From Qipengyuania sphaerica (GTDB lineage Bacteria > Pseudomonadota > Alphaproteobacteria > Sphingomonadales > Sphingomonadaceae), in assembly GCF_019711595.1 (NCBI RefSeq), contig NZ_JAIGNR010000001.1, forward strand, positions 992,001-1,056,000: a stretch of DNA of 64,000 bases. The letters are read 5' to 3'. Below are positions 8,374 to 17,225 of this stretch, piece after piece (within the stretch, counting starts at the first letter, position 1; the number at the start of each line of letters is the position of its first letter). The position numbers were made by a program, and so were the translations under genes. Under the pieces are notes generated by a model, which saw nothing but the letters and a program-made list of their open reading frames with translations, searched no databases and was not told where the DNA came from.

Positions 8374-9708
8374 GTGCTGAATTCCAACCTGCGTCCAACA
8401 CTCGTGGCGGCCTGTGCTGCGCTTGCCTTTGCCGCTCCTGCCAACGCGCAGGACCTGCGTGCCAGCCTCGAAGAGGACATGCCGGAACTGATGGAGCTCT
8501 ACCGCGATCTCCACGCCAATCCCGAACTCAGCTTCGAAGAGCATCAGACCGCCGCCAAGCTGGCCAAGCGGATGCGCGCGCTCGGCTTCGAAGTGACCGA
8601 GGGCGTCGGCCAGACCGGCGTGGTCTCTGTGATGAAAAACGGCGATGGGCCGGTGGTCATGCTGCGTGCGGACATGGACGGCCTGCCGGTAATCGAGCAG
8701 ACCGGATTGCCTTACGCCAGCAAGGTCACCGCCACGCCTGCCAGCGGCGTGACCACGGGCGTCATGCACGCCTGCGGACACGACACGCACATGACCGGCT
8801 TCATCGGCGCGGCCCAGCTGCTGGCCGAACGCAAGGATGAATGGAGCGGAACGCTGGTGATGATCCTGCAGCCCGCCGAGGAACTGGGGCTGGGCGCGCT
8901 CGCCATGATCGAGGACGGCCTCTACACCCGCTTTCCCAAGCCAGAGTACGTGCTTGCCTTCCATGACGCCGCCGCGCCTGCGCCGGCAGGGACCATCGGC
9001 TATACGCCCGGCTATGCGCTGGCGAACGTCGACAGCGTCGATATCCATGTGAAGGGTGTCGGCGGGCACGGTGCCTATCCGCACACCACGCGCGATCCGA
9101 TCGTGCTGGCGAGTGCGATCGTGATGAAGCTGCAGACGGTGGTGAGCCGCAATAGCTCGCCGCTCGATCCGGCCGTCATAACGGTGGGCAGCTTCCATGC
9201 GGGCGCGAAGCACAACATCATCTCGGATGAAGCGAAGCTGCAGCTGACAGTGCGCAGCTATTCGGACGAGAGCCGCCAGCTCCTGCTCGACGGCATCCGC
9301 CGCGTGGCGCGGGGCGAGGCGATCACAGCGGGCCTTCCCGAAGAGCTCTACCCCGTGGTGACGGTGGAGGACCCGTACACGCCCTCGACCTTCAACGATC
9401 CGGGTTTCAGCGAAGAGCGCGCCAGCGCCTTTCGCGCGCGGTTCGGCGAGGATCGGGTGATGCAATGGCCCGCGGTGATGGGAGGGGAAGATTTCAGCCA
9501 GTTCCGCCGCGCGGATCCGGAAGGGGTGAAATCGATGATCTTCTGGATCAGCGGTACGCCCGACGCGATGCTCAAGGCGATGAAGGAGGAGGGCAAGCCG
9601 CTTCCCTCGTTGCACTCGCCGTTCTGGGCCCCCGATGCAGAGGCGGTTGTCAGGACCGGCGCCGAAGCGCTCGCCAGCGCAGCGCTCGACCTAATGCCTG
9701 CGCCCTAG
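8374..9708 (+). CDS. Secreted M20 family amidohydrolase
   Basis: Members hydrolyse N-acyl amino acids, hippurate-like amides or indole conjugates with a two-metal centre. The GTG at 8374 is preferred: GAGGGG lies about 8 nt upstream and the signal peptide (VLNSNLRPTL.. to PANAQ) begins here, whereas the frame open from 8341 would run through the repeat element. Metal-binding motifs are intact: HACGHDTH, PAEELGLGA for the catalytic Glu pair, and a late GGEDFSQF motif. Length (444 residues) is normal. The signal peptide points to periplasmic action. The gene converges on the aceA operon across a strong terminator. Confidence 0.9.
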   Translation: MLNSNLRPTLVAACAALAFAAPANAQDLRASLEEDMPELMELYRDLHANPELSFEEHQTAAKLAKRMRALGFEVTEGVGQTGVVSVMKNGDGPVVMLRADMDGLPVIEQTGLPYASKVTATPASGVTTGVMHACGHDTHMTGFIGAAQLLAERKDEWSGTLVMILQPAEELGLGALAMIEDGLYTRFPKPEYVLAFHDAAAPAPAGTIGYTPGYALANVDSVDIHVKGVGGHGAYPHTTRDPIVLASAIVMKLQTVVSRNSSPLDPAVITVGSFHAGAKHNIISDEAKLQLTVRSYSDESRQLLLDGIRRVARGEAITAGLPEELYPVVTVEDPYTPSTFNDPGFSEERASAFRARFGEDRVMQWPAVMGGEDFSQFRRADPEGVKSMIFWISGTPDAMLKAMKEEGKPLPSLHSPFWAPDAEAVVRTGAEALASAALDLMPAP

Positions 9709-9732
9709 GTTTCTTTGGCGGCGAATAAATTG

Positions 9733-9768
9733 ACGGCTGCCGGAGTGTTGGGGCACTCCGGCAGCCGT
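9733..9768. terminator. Intrinsic terminator between convergent M20 hydrolase and aceA operon
   Basis: A perfect 15-bp stem (9733-9747 with 9754-9768) encloses a 6-nt loop. On the plus strand it runs into TTTCTCC; on the minus strand it runs into CAATTTATT. It lies 24 nt after the M20 stop and 32 nt before the stop of the small gene behind aceA, so it could serve both directions. Confidence 0.85.
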
Positions 9769-9800
9769 TTCTCCTCCCCAGGAGAACTGTGAAAAGGGTA

Positions 9801-9992
9801 TTAGCCGTCCGAGGGCACGTAGGTGCCGAGGCGGTGGTGAAGCGCGTTGATCTTCGCCAGCTCCTCGCGGTCCTCGGTCTGGCGCGCATAGCTGGTCAGC
9901 GCAGTGCGCAGCAGGCGGAAATCGGCGGTCGAGAACAGGGCGCGTGCGCGGCCCGGCTCGGTCTTCGGAGTGTCTTCGGTCATCGTAGTCAT
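9801..9992 (-). CDS. Small protein co-transcribed with isocitrate lyase
   Basis: The 63-residue product starts 11 nt after the aceA stop, with a strong GGAGAGGAAGG ribosome-binding region. It is charged and helical (about residues 17-58), rich in Arg, Glu, Leu and Ala, with no signal peptide or cysteine. The spacing and ribosome-binding site make it a convincing gene although short. I recognise no family. Being expressed with aceA, it may matter during growth on C2 compounds or fatty acids, but nothing in the sequence shows how. Confidence 0.7.
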   Translation of the reverse strand: MTTMTEDTPKTEPGRARALFSTADFRLLRTALTSYARQTEDREELAKINALHHRLGTYVPSDG

Positions 9993-10003
9993 CCTTCCTC
10001 TCC

Positions 10004-11602
10004 TTACGCGGCTGCGAACTGGTTCATGGTGTTGTCCTTGCCGCCGGCCTTGAGAGCCGCTTCGCCGGCGAAGTATTCCTTGTGGTCATCGCCGATGTCG
10101 CTGCCGGCCATGTTCTGGTGCTTCACACAAGCGATACCCTGGCGAATTTCCTCGCGCTGGACGTTCTTGACGTAGCCGAGCATCCCGGCATCCCCGAAGT
10201 ATTCGCGGGCGAGGTTGTCGGTGCTGAGCGCAGCCGTGTGATAGGTCGGCAGTGTGATCAGGTGGTGGAAGATGCCCGCCTCGCGCGCCGCGTCCTTCTG
10301 GAAGGTGCGGATACGCTCGTCGGCCTCTGCCGCCAGATCGGTGCCGTCATAGTCAATGCTCATCAGCTTGGCGCGGTCGTAGGCCGACACGTCCTTGCCG
10401 TCCGCTTCCCAGGCGTCGAATACCTGCTGGCGGAAGTTGAGCGTCCAGTTGAAGCTGGGCGAGTTGTTGTAGACCAGCTTGGCATTGGGGATCACCTCGC
10501 GGATGCGGTTCACCATGCCGCCGATCTGGCCGATGTGCGGCTTCTCGGTCTCGATCCAGAGCAGGTCGGCGCCGTTCTGGAGCGCGGTGATGCAATCGAG
10601 CACACAGCGGTCCTCGCCCGTTCCGGCGCGGAACTGGTAGAGATTGCTCGGCAGGCGCTTGGGCGCCAGCAGCTTGCCGTCGCGGCTGATGAAGACCTGG
10701 CCGTTCTTGATGTCGGCAGGGTCCACCTCGTCGCAATCGAGGAAGGCGTTGTACTGGTCGCCGAGGTCGCCCGGCTCCTTCGAGAAGGCGATCTGCTTGG
10801 TCAGCCCGGCGCCGAGGCTGTCGGTGCGCGCAACGATGATGCCGTCGGGAACGCCCAGTTCGAGGAAGGCATAGCGGATCGCGCGGATCTTCTGGAGGAA
10901 GTCCTCGTGCGGAACGGTAACCTTGCCGTCCTGGTGGCCGCACTGCTTTTCGTCAGACACCTGGTTCTCGATCTGGAGCGCACAGGCGCCGGCTTCGATC
11001 ATCTTCTTGGCGAGCAGGTAGGTCGCCTCGGCATTGCCGAAACCTGCATCGATATCGGCGATGATCGGCACGACATGCGTCTGGTGCTCGTCGATTTCCT
11101 TGAGCAGGCGGTGCGTGTTGACGGCATCGCCCTTGGCCTTGGCCTCGTCGAGCTCGCGGAACATGCCGCCGAGTTCGCGGGCGTCGGCCTGCTTGAGGAA
11201 GGTGTAGAGTTCCTCGATCAGCGCCGGGACGCTCGTCTTTTCGTGCATCGACTGGTCGGGAAGGGGGCCAAACTCGCTGCGCAGCGCGGCGACCATCCAG
11301 CCCGAGAGGTAAAGGTAACGGCGCTTGGTGCTGCCGAAATGCTTCTTGATCGAGATCATCTTCTGCTGCGCGATGAACCCGTGCCAGCAGCCGAGCGACT
11401 GGGTGTAGTTCGCCGGATCGGCGTCATAGGCTTCCATGTCCTCGCGCATGATCTTCGCGGTGTAGCGCGCAATGTCGAGGCCGGTGGGGAAGCGGTTCTG
11501 GACCGCCATGCGGGCAGCGCTGGCAGCATCGATGGCAGCCCAGCTGTCGCCGTTCTGGGCGATGGTCTCGTTCATCTGCGCGATGTGGCTCTGGTAGGTC
11601 AT
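10004..11602 (-). CDS. aceA: Isocitrate lyase
   Basis: The enzyme cleaves isocitrate to glyoxylate and succinate, the first step of the glyoxylate bypass needed for growth on acetate and fatty acids. ATG at 11602 has AGGAG 9 nt upstream and gives 532 residues, the longer ICL subtype (usual about 530, against about 430 in E. coli). The active-site loop is Lys219-Gln-Cys221-Gly-His223, with Cys221 the catalytic base; the first position after Lys is Gln as in the long subtype. No malate synthase gene is visible here. A RamB-like regulator is divergent, and a 63-residue gene follows 11 nt downstream. Confidence 0.97.
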   Translation of the reverse strand: MTYQSHIAQMNETIAQNGDSWAAIDAASAARMAVQNRFPTGLDIARYTAKIMREDMEAYDADPANYTQSLGCWHGFIAQQKMISIKKHFGSTKRRYLYLSGWMVAALRSEFGPLPDQSMHEKTSVPALIEELYTFLKQADARELGGMFRELDEAKAKGDAVNTHRLLKEIDEHQTHVVPIIADIDAGFGNAEATYLLAKKMIEAGACALQIENQVSDEKQCGHQDGKVTVPHEDFLQKIRAIRYAFLELGVPDGIIVARTDSLGAGLTKQIAFSKEPGDLGDQYNAFLDCDEVDPADIKNGQVFISRDGKLLAPKRLPSNLYQFRAGTGEDRCVLDCITALQNGADLLWIETEKPHIGQIGGMVNRIREVIPNAKLVYNNSPSFNWTLNFRQQVFDAWEADGKDVSAYDRAKLMSIDYDGTDLAAEADERIRTFQKDAAREAGIFHHLITLPTYHTAALSTDNLAREYFGDAGMLGYVKNVQREEIRQGIACVKHQNMAGSDIGDDHKEYFAGEAALKAGGKDNTMNQFAAA

Positions 11603-11677
11603 GGCGTATTCTCCTGTCCGGTGTGGCGTGTGCCTTGCGATGAGTAATGCGCTCCGGAAGCCGATTCGGGCAGGGAA

Positions 11678-11749
11678 ATTTACAAAATATCTTGTCTGAT
11701 CACGCCCTTTTGGCGTAACCAACGTGTAAACCTGTAAAGGAATTTACAA
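11678..11749. promoter_or_regulatory. Repeated TTTACA/TGTAAA elements between aceA and the RamB-like gene
   Basis: Four copies of the same hexamer occur in 70 bp: TTTACA at 11679-11684, TGTAAA at 11725-11730 and 11733-11738, and TTTACA at 11743-11748. The last two form a perfect inverted repeat, TGTAAA-GGAA-TTTACA, ending directly before the ATG at 11750 and covering the AAGGA ribosome-binding site. Known RamB proteins control glyoxylate-cycle genes, so autoregulation and control of aceA are plausible. Binding is inferred. Confidence 0.6.
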
Positions 11750-13132
11750 ATGTCGGACGATGCCATCCGCGCAGGGCCGGCCATCAGGCGCCTCAGGAAG
11801 CGCGAGAACCTCACGCAGGCGGCGATGGCTTCGCGGCTGTCGATCTCTCCCAGCTACCTCAACCTGATCGAGCGCAACCAGCGTCCCGTTAGCGCCCGGG
11901 TTGTGATGGGGCTGGTCGAACAGTTCGACTTTGACCCGCGCAGCATCCGCGAGGACGAAGCGATCGGCGGGCTCGACGGACTTGCCCGTCGCTTTGCCGA
12001 CGAGCGCTTTGCTGACCTGTCCATCGACCGCGAGGAACTGGACGAATTCCTCGCCACTGCCCCGCAGGCTGCCGCGGCATTTGCAAGGCTCTACGACAAC
12101 GCCGGGCCCGGTGCAGCAGTCGCCGATGACCCGCTCGAGGCCTCGCGCCGCGAGATCGAGCGTTGGCGCAACCACTTTGCCGACCTCGATACGGCGGCCG
12201 AGGAACTGGCCGACGAGATGCGCCTATCGCGCGGCGATATCGGTCTTGCCCTGACCGAACGCCTTCGCGAGCGACACCAGCTTTCGGTCCGCTCGCTGCC
12301 ACGCGAAGTCCTGCCCGACAGCCTGAGCCGTCTCGACCTCCATGCACGGCAGGTGCAGCTCTCCGAAATGCTTGGGCCTGCCTCGCGCAATTTCCAGCTC
12401 GCGCTGAAAATCGCGCAGCTGGAAAAGGCGGACGAGATCATGGCCATCGCACAGGGCGCCCGCTTCGATGACGAAGCCGCGCGCGCCTTGTTCAAACGCC
12501 ATCTCGACGGCTATTTCGCTGCCGCGCTCCTGATGCCCTACAGCCGGTTCCTGCGTGCCTGCGAGGCGACCGGATACGATTTGCCTGTGCTGGAACGGCG
12601 GTTCGCGGTCAGTTTCGAACAGCTTGCGCACCGGTTGACCACGCTCCAGCGTGTCGGCCAGCGCGGCCTTCCCTTCTTCATGGTCCGGCTCGACCGGGCG
12701 GGGCAATTCTCAAAAAGTTTCATGGGTGCGAGCACGGCGCGCTTCGCCGGTGAGGACGTATCGTGCCCGCTCTGGGACGCACACCGCGCATTCGAGCGTG
12801 GCGGGGACCTCGTCACCCAATATGTCAGCCTCGACGATGCAGGCGAGGGACAGGGCGGCTGGCTCACCATGATGCGCAGCGTCGAGGGCAGCGGAGCGCC
12901 GGGAGAGGCTCGTTTCGTCGTGGCGGTGGGTATCGAGGCGGTGCTTGCCACCGAGCTGGCACAGGCACGCGGACTATCCCTGAGGCCGAACGACGCACAA
13001 CCCATCGGACCTGGCTGTTCGCGCTGCTACCGCGAGGGCTGCGCACAGCGGTCCCTTCCCCCGCGGGGGCGCAAGTTGCACTTCGATCGGATGCGCCGCG
13101 GAACCTCGCCTTTCGAGTTCGGAACGCGATAA
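11750..13132 (+). CDS. RamB/ScfR-like XRE regulator of acyl-CoA/glyoxylate metabolism
   Basis: The 460-residue protein has an N-terminal XRE helix-turn-helix (about residues 10-65, with AMASRLSISPSYLNLIERN) and a long C-terminal half of the short-chain fatty-acyl regulator type (about 150-440), including a CSRCYREGCAQR cysteine cluster near the C-terminus. In Corynebacterium and Mycobacterium, RamB regulates aceA and aceB. Here the gene is divergent from aceA with a 147-bp shared region rich in TTTACA elements, so control of aceA and of itself is likely. The three closely spaced cysteines may bind metal or sense redox. Confidence 0.88.
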   Translation: MSDDAIRAGPAIRRLRKRENLTQAAMASRLSISPSYLNLIERNQRPVSARVVMGLVEQFDFDPRSIREDEAIGGLDGLARRFADERFADLSIDREELDEFLATAPQAAAAFARLYDNAGPGAAVADDPLEASRREIERWRNHFADLDTAAEELADEMRLSRGDIGLALTERLRERHQLSVRSLPREVLPDSLSRLDLHARQVQLSEMLGPASRNFQLALKIAQLEKADEIMAIAQGARFDDEAARALFKRHLDGYFAAALLMPYSRFLRACEATGYDLPVLERRFAVSFEQLAHRLTTLQRVGQRGLPFFMVRLDRAGQFSKSFMGASTARFAGEDVSCPLWDAHRAFERGGDLVTQYVSLDDAGEGQGGWLTMMRSVEGSGAPGEARFVVAVGIEAVLATELAQARGLSLRPNDAQPIGPGCSRCYREGCAQRSLPPRGRKLHFDRMRRGTSPFEFGTR

Positions 13133-13222
13133 TTCGCCGTCGTTAACCCTCTTTCTGCGGAACCGCCCGCCATCGTGCCGCGTTTTCGCCACATTCAAGG
13201 GTTCAGCGTAAGGAATTATCCC

Positions 13223-13519
13223 ATGACCGAAGAACGTATCACCGAAACGACCGATAGCGCGGGCAATACGCACACCACACATACTGTTGTCTCCGACACC
13301 GGTACCCAGCGTAGCGGCGGCACCTCCTGGGGCCTGATCCTCATCCTCCTCGTCCTCGCGATCGGCGCATTCGTGATCTTTTCGCAGATGAGCGGGGCGG
13401 AAGTCGCCAAGGACAATGCCGTTGCCGATGCCGCAAACCAGGTCGGCGAAGCTGCCGGACAGGTTGGCGATGCCGCGCAGAATGCAGGCGAAGCGGTCGA
13501 GGAATCGGTTTCGGAATAA
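13223..13519 (+). CDS. Small single-pass membrane protein
   Basis: The ATG at 13223 has AGGA about 7 nt upstream and yields 98 residues. A Thr/Ser-rich N-terminus (about 1-34) is followed by one transmembrane segment (about 36-53). The C-terminal tail of about 40 residues has repeated A-x2-VG-A heptad-like units (NQVGEAAGQVGDAAQNAGEA), suggesting an amphipathic helix or short coiled coil. No family is recognised. A hairpin followed by a T-rich stretch lies directly downstream. Confidence 0.7.
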   Translation: MTEERITETTDSAGNTHTTHTVVSDTGTQRSGGTSWGLILILLVLAIGAFVIFSQMSGAEVAKDNAVADAANQVGEAAGQVGDAAQNAGEAVEESVSE

Positions 13520-13550
13520 ACCGGAGCCTCCATTCGCAACTGTCAGGAAT

Positions 13551-13584
13551 GGCGACGCTTTCCCTCGGGATGGCGTCGCCTTCT
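13551..13584 (+). terminator. Probable intrinsic terminator after the small membrane protein gene
   Basis: GGCGACGC (13551-13558) pairs with GCGTCGCC (13573-13580), with an inner CCC/GGG pairing in the loop, followed by TTCTTGGTTT. It lies 31 nt after the stop codon. The T-tract is interrupted, so efficiency is uncertain. Confidence 0.55.
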
Positions 13585-13728
13585 TGGTTTATATGGTGTA
13601 AAATTTACCGACAATTCACCATTTCGCGCGTAATCCCGCAGCTTCAGGCAACCACACGAGTTGGCAGGGATGATCGGGGCACTTTTACTGGTTCGGCTGG
13701 CTAGCCGTCATGGGCGGGACCGCGGCTG

Positions 13729-15837
13729 ATGGAGTGGGCCGGCTCGCTATCCTATATCTTTTACACGATCGGCGCGATCGTCAGCGCCTGCGCGGCCGTC
13801 TGGATCCTGCGTAGCGGTGACGAAAACCGCTCGGATCGCTGGGCCGGTATCGTTGCGCTCGCGCTTTCCGCAAACTGGTGTTTTGCCGCCGCAAGCTTCG
13901 ATTATGGCCAGCCCATCGTGGGCATGACCGAAGTGGCCAGCAACCTTGCGTGGATTTTCGTCCTTTTCCGCCTCTTTGCCAATGACGGTCGCGACGAGAG
14001 CCTGCGTATCGTACGCCCTGCGGCCGCCTCGCTGGCCTTCGTCGAATGTCTCCAGCTCGTATTGCTCGTTATCGGGCAGCGGTTCGCCTTGTCGCCCGAC
14101 CTGGCCGAACTGGTCGTGGAGACCTCGGCCATTTTCCGGGTCATGGTCTCGATCGGTGCGCTGGTCCTGCTGCACAACCTCTATGTCGGTGCCTCGCAAT
14201 CCTCGCGCCGCATCCTGCGCTGGAACGCGGCTGCGCTTGCGGGGCTATGGGCATTCTCGCTCAACTTCTACACTATCGCATACCTCGCAGGTGACTATGC
14301 GAACGAGCTGGTCGCGCTGCGCGGACTTGCCGGTGCGATTATCGCTGTTCCCTTCGCGCTGGGGTTCAACAAGAGCGCGGCCGGGCTGACATTCAGCCCC
14401 TCGCGTGCAGTCACTTTCCAGATGCTCTCGCTGCTGGTCATCGGCGGCTATCTCATCGTGATGCTGGGCCTTGCGAACTGGCTCGATGTCCTTTCGGGCA
14501 GCGGGGCGCGGTTGACGCAGGTCGGGCTGGTGATTGCCGCTGGCGCGCTGGCACTGATCTGGCTGCCGTCGGACAAGCTGCGCGGCTGGCTGCGGGTGAC
14601 CGCGATCAAGCATCTCTTCAAGCACCGTTACGACTATCGCAACGAGTGGATCCGCTTCACCCACACGATCGGACGCGGCACGGTCGAAGAGGCGAGCCTG
14701 CAGGAACGCGCCATCAAGGCGCTGGCCGACATTACCGACAGTCCGCGCGGCATCCTGCTTCTGGCGGACAATGAGGGGCACCTCGAATTCGGCGGACACT
14801 GGCGCTGGCCGCAGCTGGTCGTGCCGAGCGATCCCGTGCCGGGGCGTCTCGCCGCGATATTCGAACGCGAAGGGCTGATCCTCGATTTCGACGAGGCGCG
14901 CGCCGGTATCGAACACCACGGGGAGATCGACCTCGTTCCCGACTGGCTTATGGAAGAGCCGCGCGCATGGGCGGCAGTACCGCTGCTCCATTTCGACCGG
15001 CTGATCGGCGTCATCGTGCTTGCCCGTCCGCAGGTGAAGCGCAAGCTAGACTGGGAGGATTTCGACCTTCTCGGTATCGTCGGCCAGCAGCTGGCGAGCT
15101 ATCTTGCCGAGCAGGCGGGACAGGAAGCGTTGTCGGAAGCGGCACGCTTCGAGGAATTCAACCGCCGGATGGCCTTCGTGATGCACGACATCAAGAACCT
15201 CTCCAGCCAGATGTCGCTGTTGCTCAAGAATGCCGAGAAGCACGTCGACAAGCCCGAATTCCGCAAGGACATGCTGGTCACGCTGCGCAACTCTGCCGAC
15301 AAGCTCAACACCATGCTCGCTCGCCTCGGGCGTTATGGCACCGGCAATCAGGAAGAGTCGCAGCCTTTCGAGCTTTCGGCCCGCGTCCGCGCCACGGTCG
15401 AACGCTTTGCGCGCACCAGCAAGGTCGTGCTGATCAGCAGCGAACCGATGCAGGTGCAGGGACAGGGCGATGCTTTCGAGCAGGCGCTTTCGCACATCAT
15501 CCAGAATGCGGTCGATGCGGGCGACAAGGACAGCGCGGTGATGCTCGAGACCTATAGCGACGGACTTTCGGGCGTGGTGCAGGTGGTCGACAGCGGCACC
15601 GGCATGAGCGCGAATTTCCTGCGCACAGGCCTGTTCAAACCTTTCGTTTCGTCCAAGCAGGGCGGCTTCGGCATCGGCGCTTACGAAGCGCGCGAAATGA
15701 TCCGCGGCATGGGCGGCCGGCTCGACGTGGAATCGCGCGAAGGCCTCGGCACGCGCTTCACCATTACCCTGCCGCTCAAGTCGGCCGACGATATCCTCAA
15801 ATCAGCCCGCCGTGCGGCACACAAGGAGCATGCCTGA
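13729..15837 (+). CDS. prsK: PrsK-type sensor histidine kinase (PEP-CTERM/exosortase-associated)
   Basis: The 702-residue membrane kinase has about nine N-terminal transmembrane segments (about residues 5-275), a GAF-like region (about 325-455), and a C-terminal dimerisation/ATPase core with the phospho-acceptor in VMHDIKNLSSQ (about residue 485) and ATP-binding motifs around QNAVDAGDKD and GGFGIGAYEAREM. This matches PrsK, the sensor of a two-component system linked to exopolysaccharide and PEP-CTERM/exosortase loci. The TGATG overlap with the downstream PrsR gene shows translational coupling. No exosortase or PEP-CTERM protein gene is visible nearby. The 209-bp upstream interval contains a GTAAA-A-TTTAC inverted repeat at 13598-13608. 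Confidence 0.88.
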   Translation: MEWAGSLSYIFYTIGAIVSACAAVWILRSGDENRSDRWAGIVALALSANWCFAAASFDYGQPIVGMTEVASNLAWIFVLFRLFANDGRDESLRIVRPAAASLAFVECLQLVLLVIGQRFALSPDLAELVVETSAIFRVMVSIGALVLLHNLYVGASQSSRRILRWNAAALAGLWAFSLNFYTIAYLAGDYANELVALRGLAGAIIAVPFALGFNKSAAGLTFSPSRAVTFQMLSLLVIGGYLIVMLGLANWLDVLSGSGARLTQVGLVIAAGALALIWLPSDKLRGWLRVTAIKHLFKHRYDYRNEWIRFTHTIGRGTVEEASLQERAIKALADITDSPRGILLLADNEGHLEFGGHWRWPQLVVPSDPVPGRLAAIFEREGLILDFDEARAGIEHHGEIDLVPDWLMEEPRAWAAVPLLHFDRLIGVIVLARPQVKRKLDWEDFDLLGIVGQQLASYLAEQAGQEALSEAARFEEFNRRMAFVMHDIKNLSSQMSLLLKNAEKHVDKPEFRKDMLVTLRNSADKLNTMLARLGRYGTGNQEESQPFELSARVRATVERFARTSKVVLISSEPMQVQGQGDAFEQALSHIIQNAVDAGDKDSAVMLETYSDGLSGVVQVVDSGTGMSANFLRTGLFKPFVSSKQGGFGIGAYEAREMIRGMGGRLDVESREGLGTRFTITLPLKSADDILKSARRAAHKEHA

Positions 15838-17204
15838 TGGCTTCGAGCAAACCCAAGCTGCTGATCATCGAGGACGACGAGGGCCTGCAGGCGCAGCTCA
15901 AATGGGCCTATGAGGATTACGACATCGTGATTGCGGGCAATCGCGACCAGGCGCTTGCCGCCATGCGCGCGGACGAGCCTGCCGTGGTGACGCTCGATCT
16001 CGGCCTGCCGCCCGATCCCGACGGGACGAGCGAGGGCTTTGCCGTGCTCGATGCGATCATGCAGATGAAGCCCGACACCAAGGTGATCGTTGCATCGGGC
16101 CACGGCGCGCGCGAGAGTGCCTTGAAGGCTATCGAGCGCGGGGCTTACGACTTCTACCAGAAGCCGGTCGATATCGAGCAACTGGGACTGATCGTCGAAC
16201 GCGCATTCCAGCTCAGCGCGATCGAGGGCGAGAACCGCCGTCTCGCGGACAAGGTCGGCGAGGACCAGACGGTGCTCGGCACGATGATCACTGCCGCGCC
16301 CGAAATGGCCAAGGTCGCCCGCACCATCGAGCGTGTCGCGCCGACCAATGTCTCGGTCATGCTGCTGGGGGCAAGCGGGACGGGCAAGGAACTCCTCGCC
16401 AAGGGCCTGCACGAGGCGAGCGATCGCGCCCACGGCGCCTTCATCGCGATCAACTGCGCCGCGATCCCCGAAAACCTGCTCGAAAGCGAGCTGTTCGGAC
16501 ACGAAAAGGGCGCATTCACCGGCGCGGTGAAGACCACCGAGGGCAAGATCGAACTGGCCGACGGGGGTACGCTGTTCCTCGACGAGGTGGGCGACATCCC
16601 GCTGCCCTTGCAGGTCAAGCTGCTGCGCTTCCTGCAGGAGCGGGTGATCGAGCGCATCGGCGGCCGCAAGCCGATTTCGGTCGACACGCGCATCGTGTGC
16701 GCCACCCACCAGGACCTCGAGGCCATGATCGGCGAGGGGACCTTCCGCGAAGACCTCTTCTATCGTCTCGCCGAAGTGGTGGTGAAGATCCCCACGCTTT
16801 CCGAACGTCCTGGCGACAGCGTGTTGCTGGCCAAGCATTTCCTCGCCCAGTTCGCGCGCGAGATGAACCCGCGGGTCAAGGGCTTCGCGCCCGATGCGCT
16901 GGCGGCGATCGACGCGTGGAGCTGGCCGGGAAATGTCCGCGAGCTCGAAAACCGGGTAAAGCGCGCGGTCATCATGGCCGATGGCAAGCTGGTGGGGGCA
17001 GACGATCTCGACCTTGGCGAAGGGGTCGAGGAAGAGGAGATGGCGCTGAACTTGAAACAGGCGCGCGAGGCAGCCGACCGGCGCATGATCCGGCAGGCTA
17101 TGGCGCGCAGCCAGGGCAATATCTCGATGACCGCCAAGCTGCTCGGCATCAGCAGGCCGACGCTTTACGACCTGCTCAAGCAATACGATTTGCAGCCCGG
17201 CTAA
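15837..17204 (+). CDS. prsR: PrsR-type sigma-54-dependent response regulator
   Basis: This 455-residue NtrC-family regulator has a receiver domain (about residues 1-125, phospho-acceptor Asp54), an AAA+ domain (about 145-380) with Walker A GASGTGKE and the sigma-54 contact motif GAFTGA, and a C-terminal Fis-type helix-turn-helix (about 415-453). It is the cognate partner of PrsK, whose stop overlaps its ATG. The intact GAFTGA and Walker motifs imply an active sigma-54 activator. Its targets are not evident in the window. Confidence 0.92.
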   Translation: MASSKPKLLIIEDDEGLQAQLKWAYEDYDIVIAGNRDQALAAMRADEPAVVTLDLGLPPDPDGTSEGFAVLDAIMQMKPDTKVIVASGHGARESALKAIERGAYDFYQKPVDIEQLGLIVERAFQLSAIEGENRRLADKVGEDQTVLGTMITAAPEMAKVARTIERVAPTNVSVMLLGASGTGKELLAKGLHEASDRAHGAFIAINCAAIPENLLESELFGHEKGAFTGAVKTTEGKIELADGGTLFLDEVGDIPLPLQVKLLRFLQERVIERIGGRKPISVDTRIVCATHQDLEAMIGEGTFREDLFYRLAEVVVKIPTLSERPGDSVLLAKHFLAQFAREMNPRVKGFAPDALAAIDAWSWPGNVRELENRVKRAVIMADGKLVGADDLDLGEGVEEEEMALNLKQAREAADRRMIRQAMARSQGNISMTAKLLGISRPTLYDLLKQYDLQPG

Positions 17205-17225
17205 GCCACGCTAGGGGTGCAGGGA

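Noticed and set aside
10082..11647. 521-codon plus-strand frame opposite aceA
   Set aside because: It is the shadow of isocitrate lyase, whose conserved sequence fixes the coding strand.
15681..17183. 500-codon minus-strand frame opposite prsR
   Set aside because: PrsR has complete receiver, AAA+ and HTH motifs on the plus strand; the antisense frame shows none.
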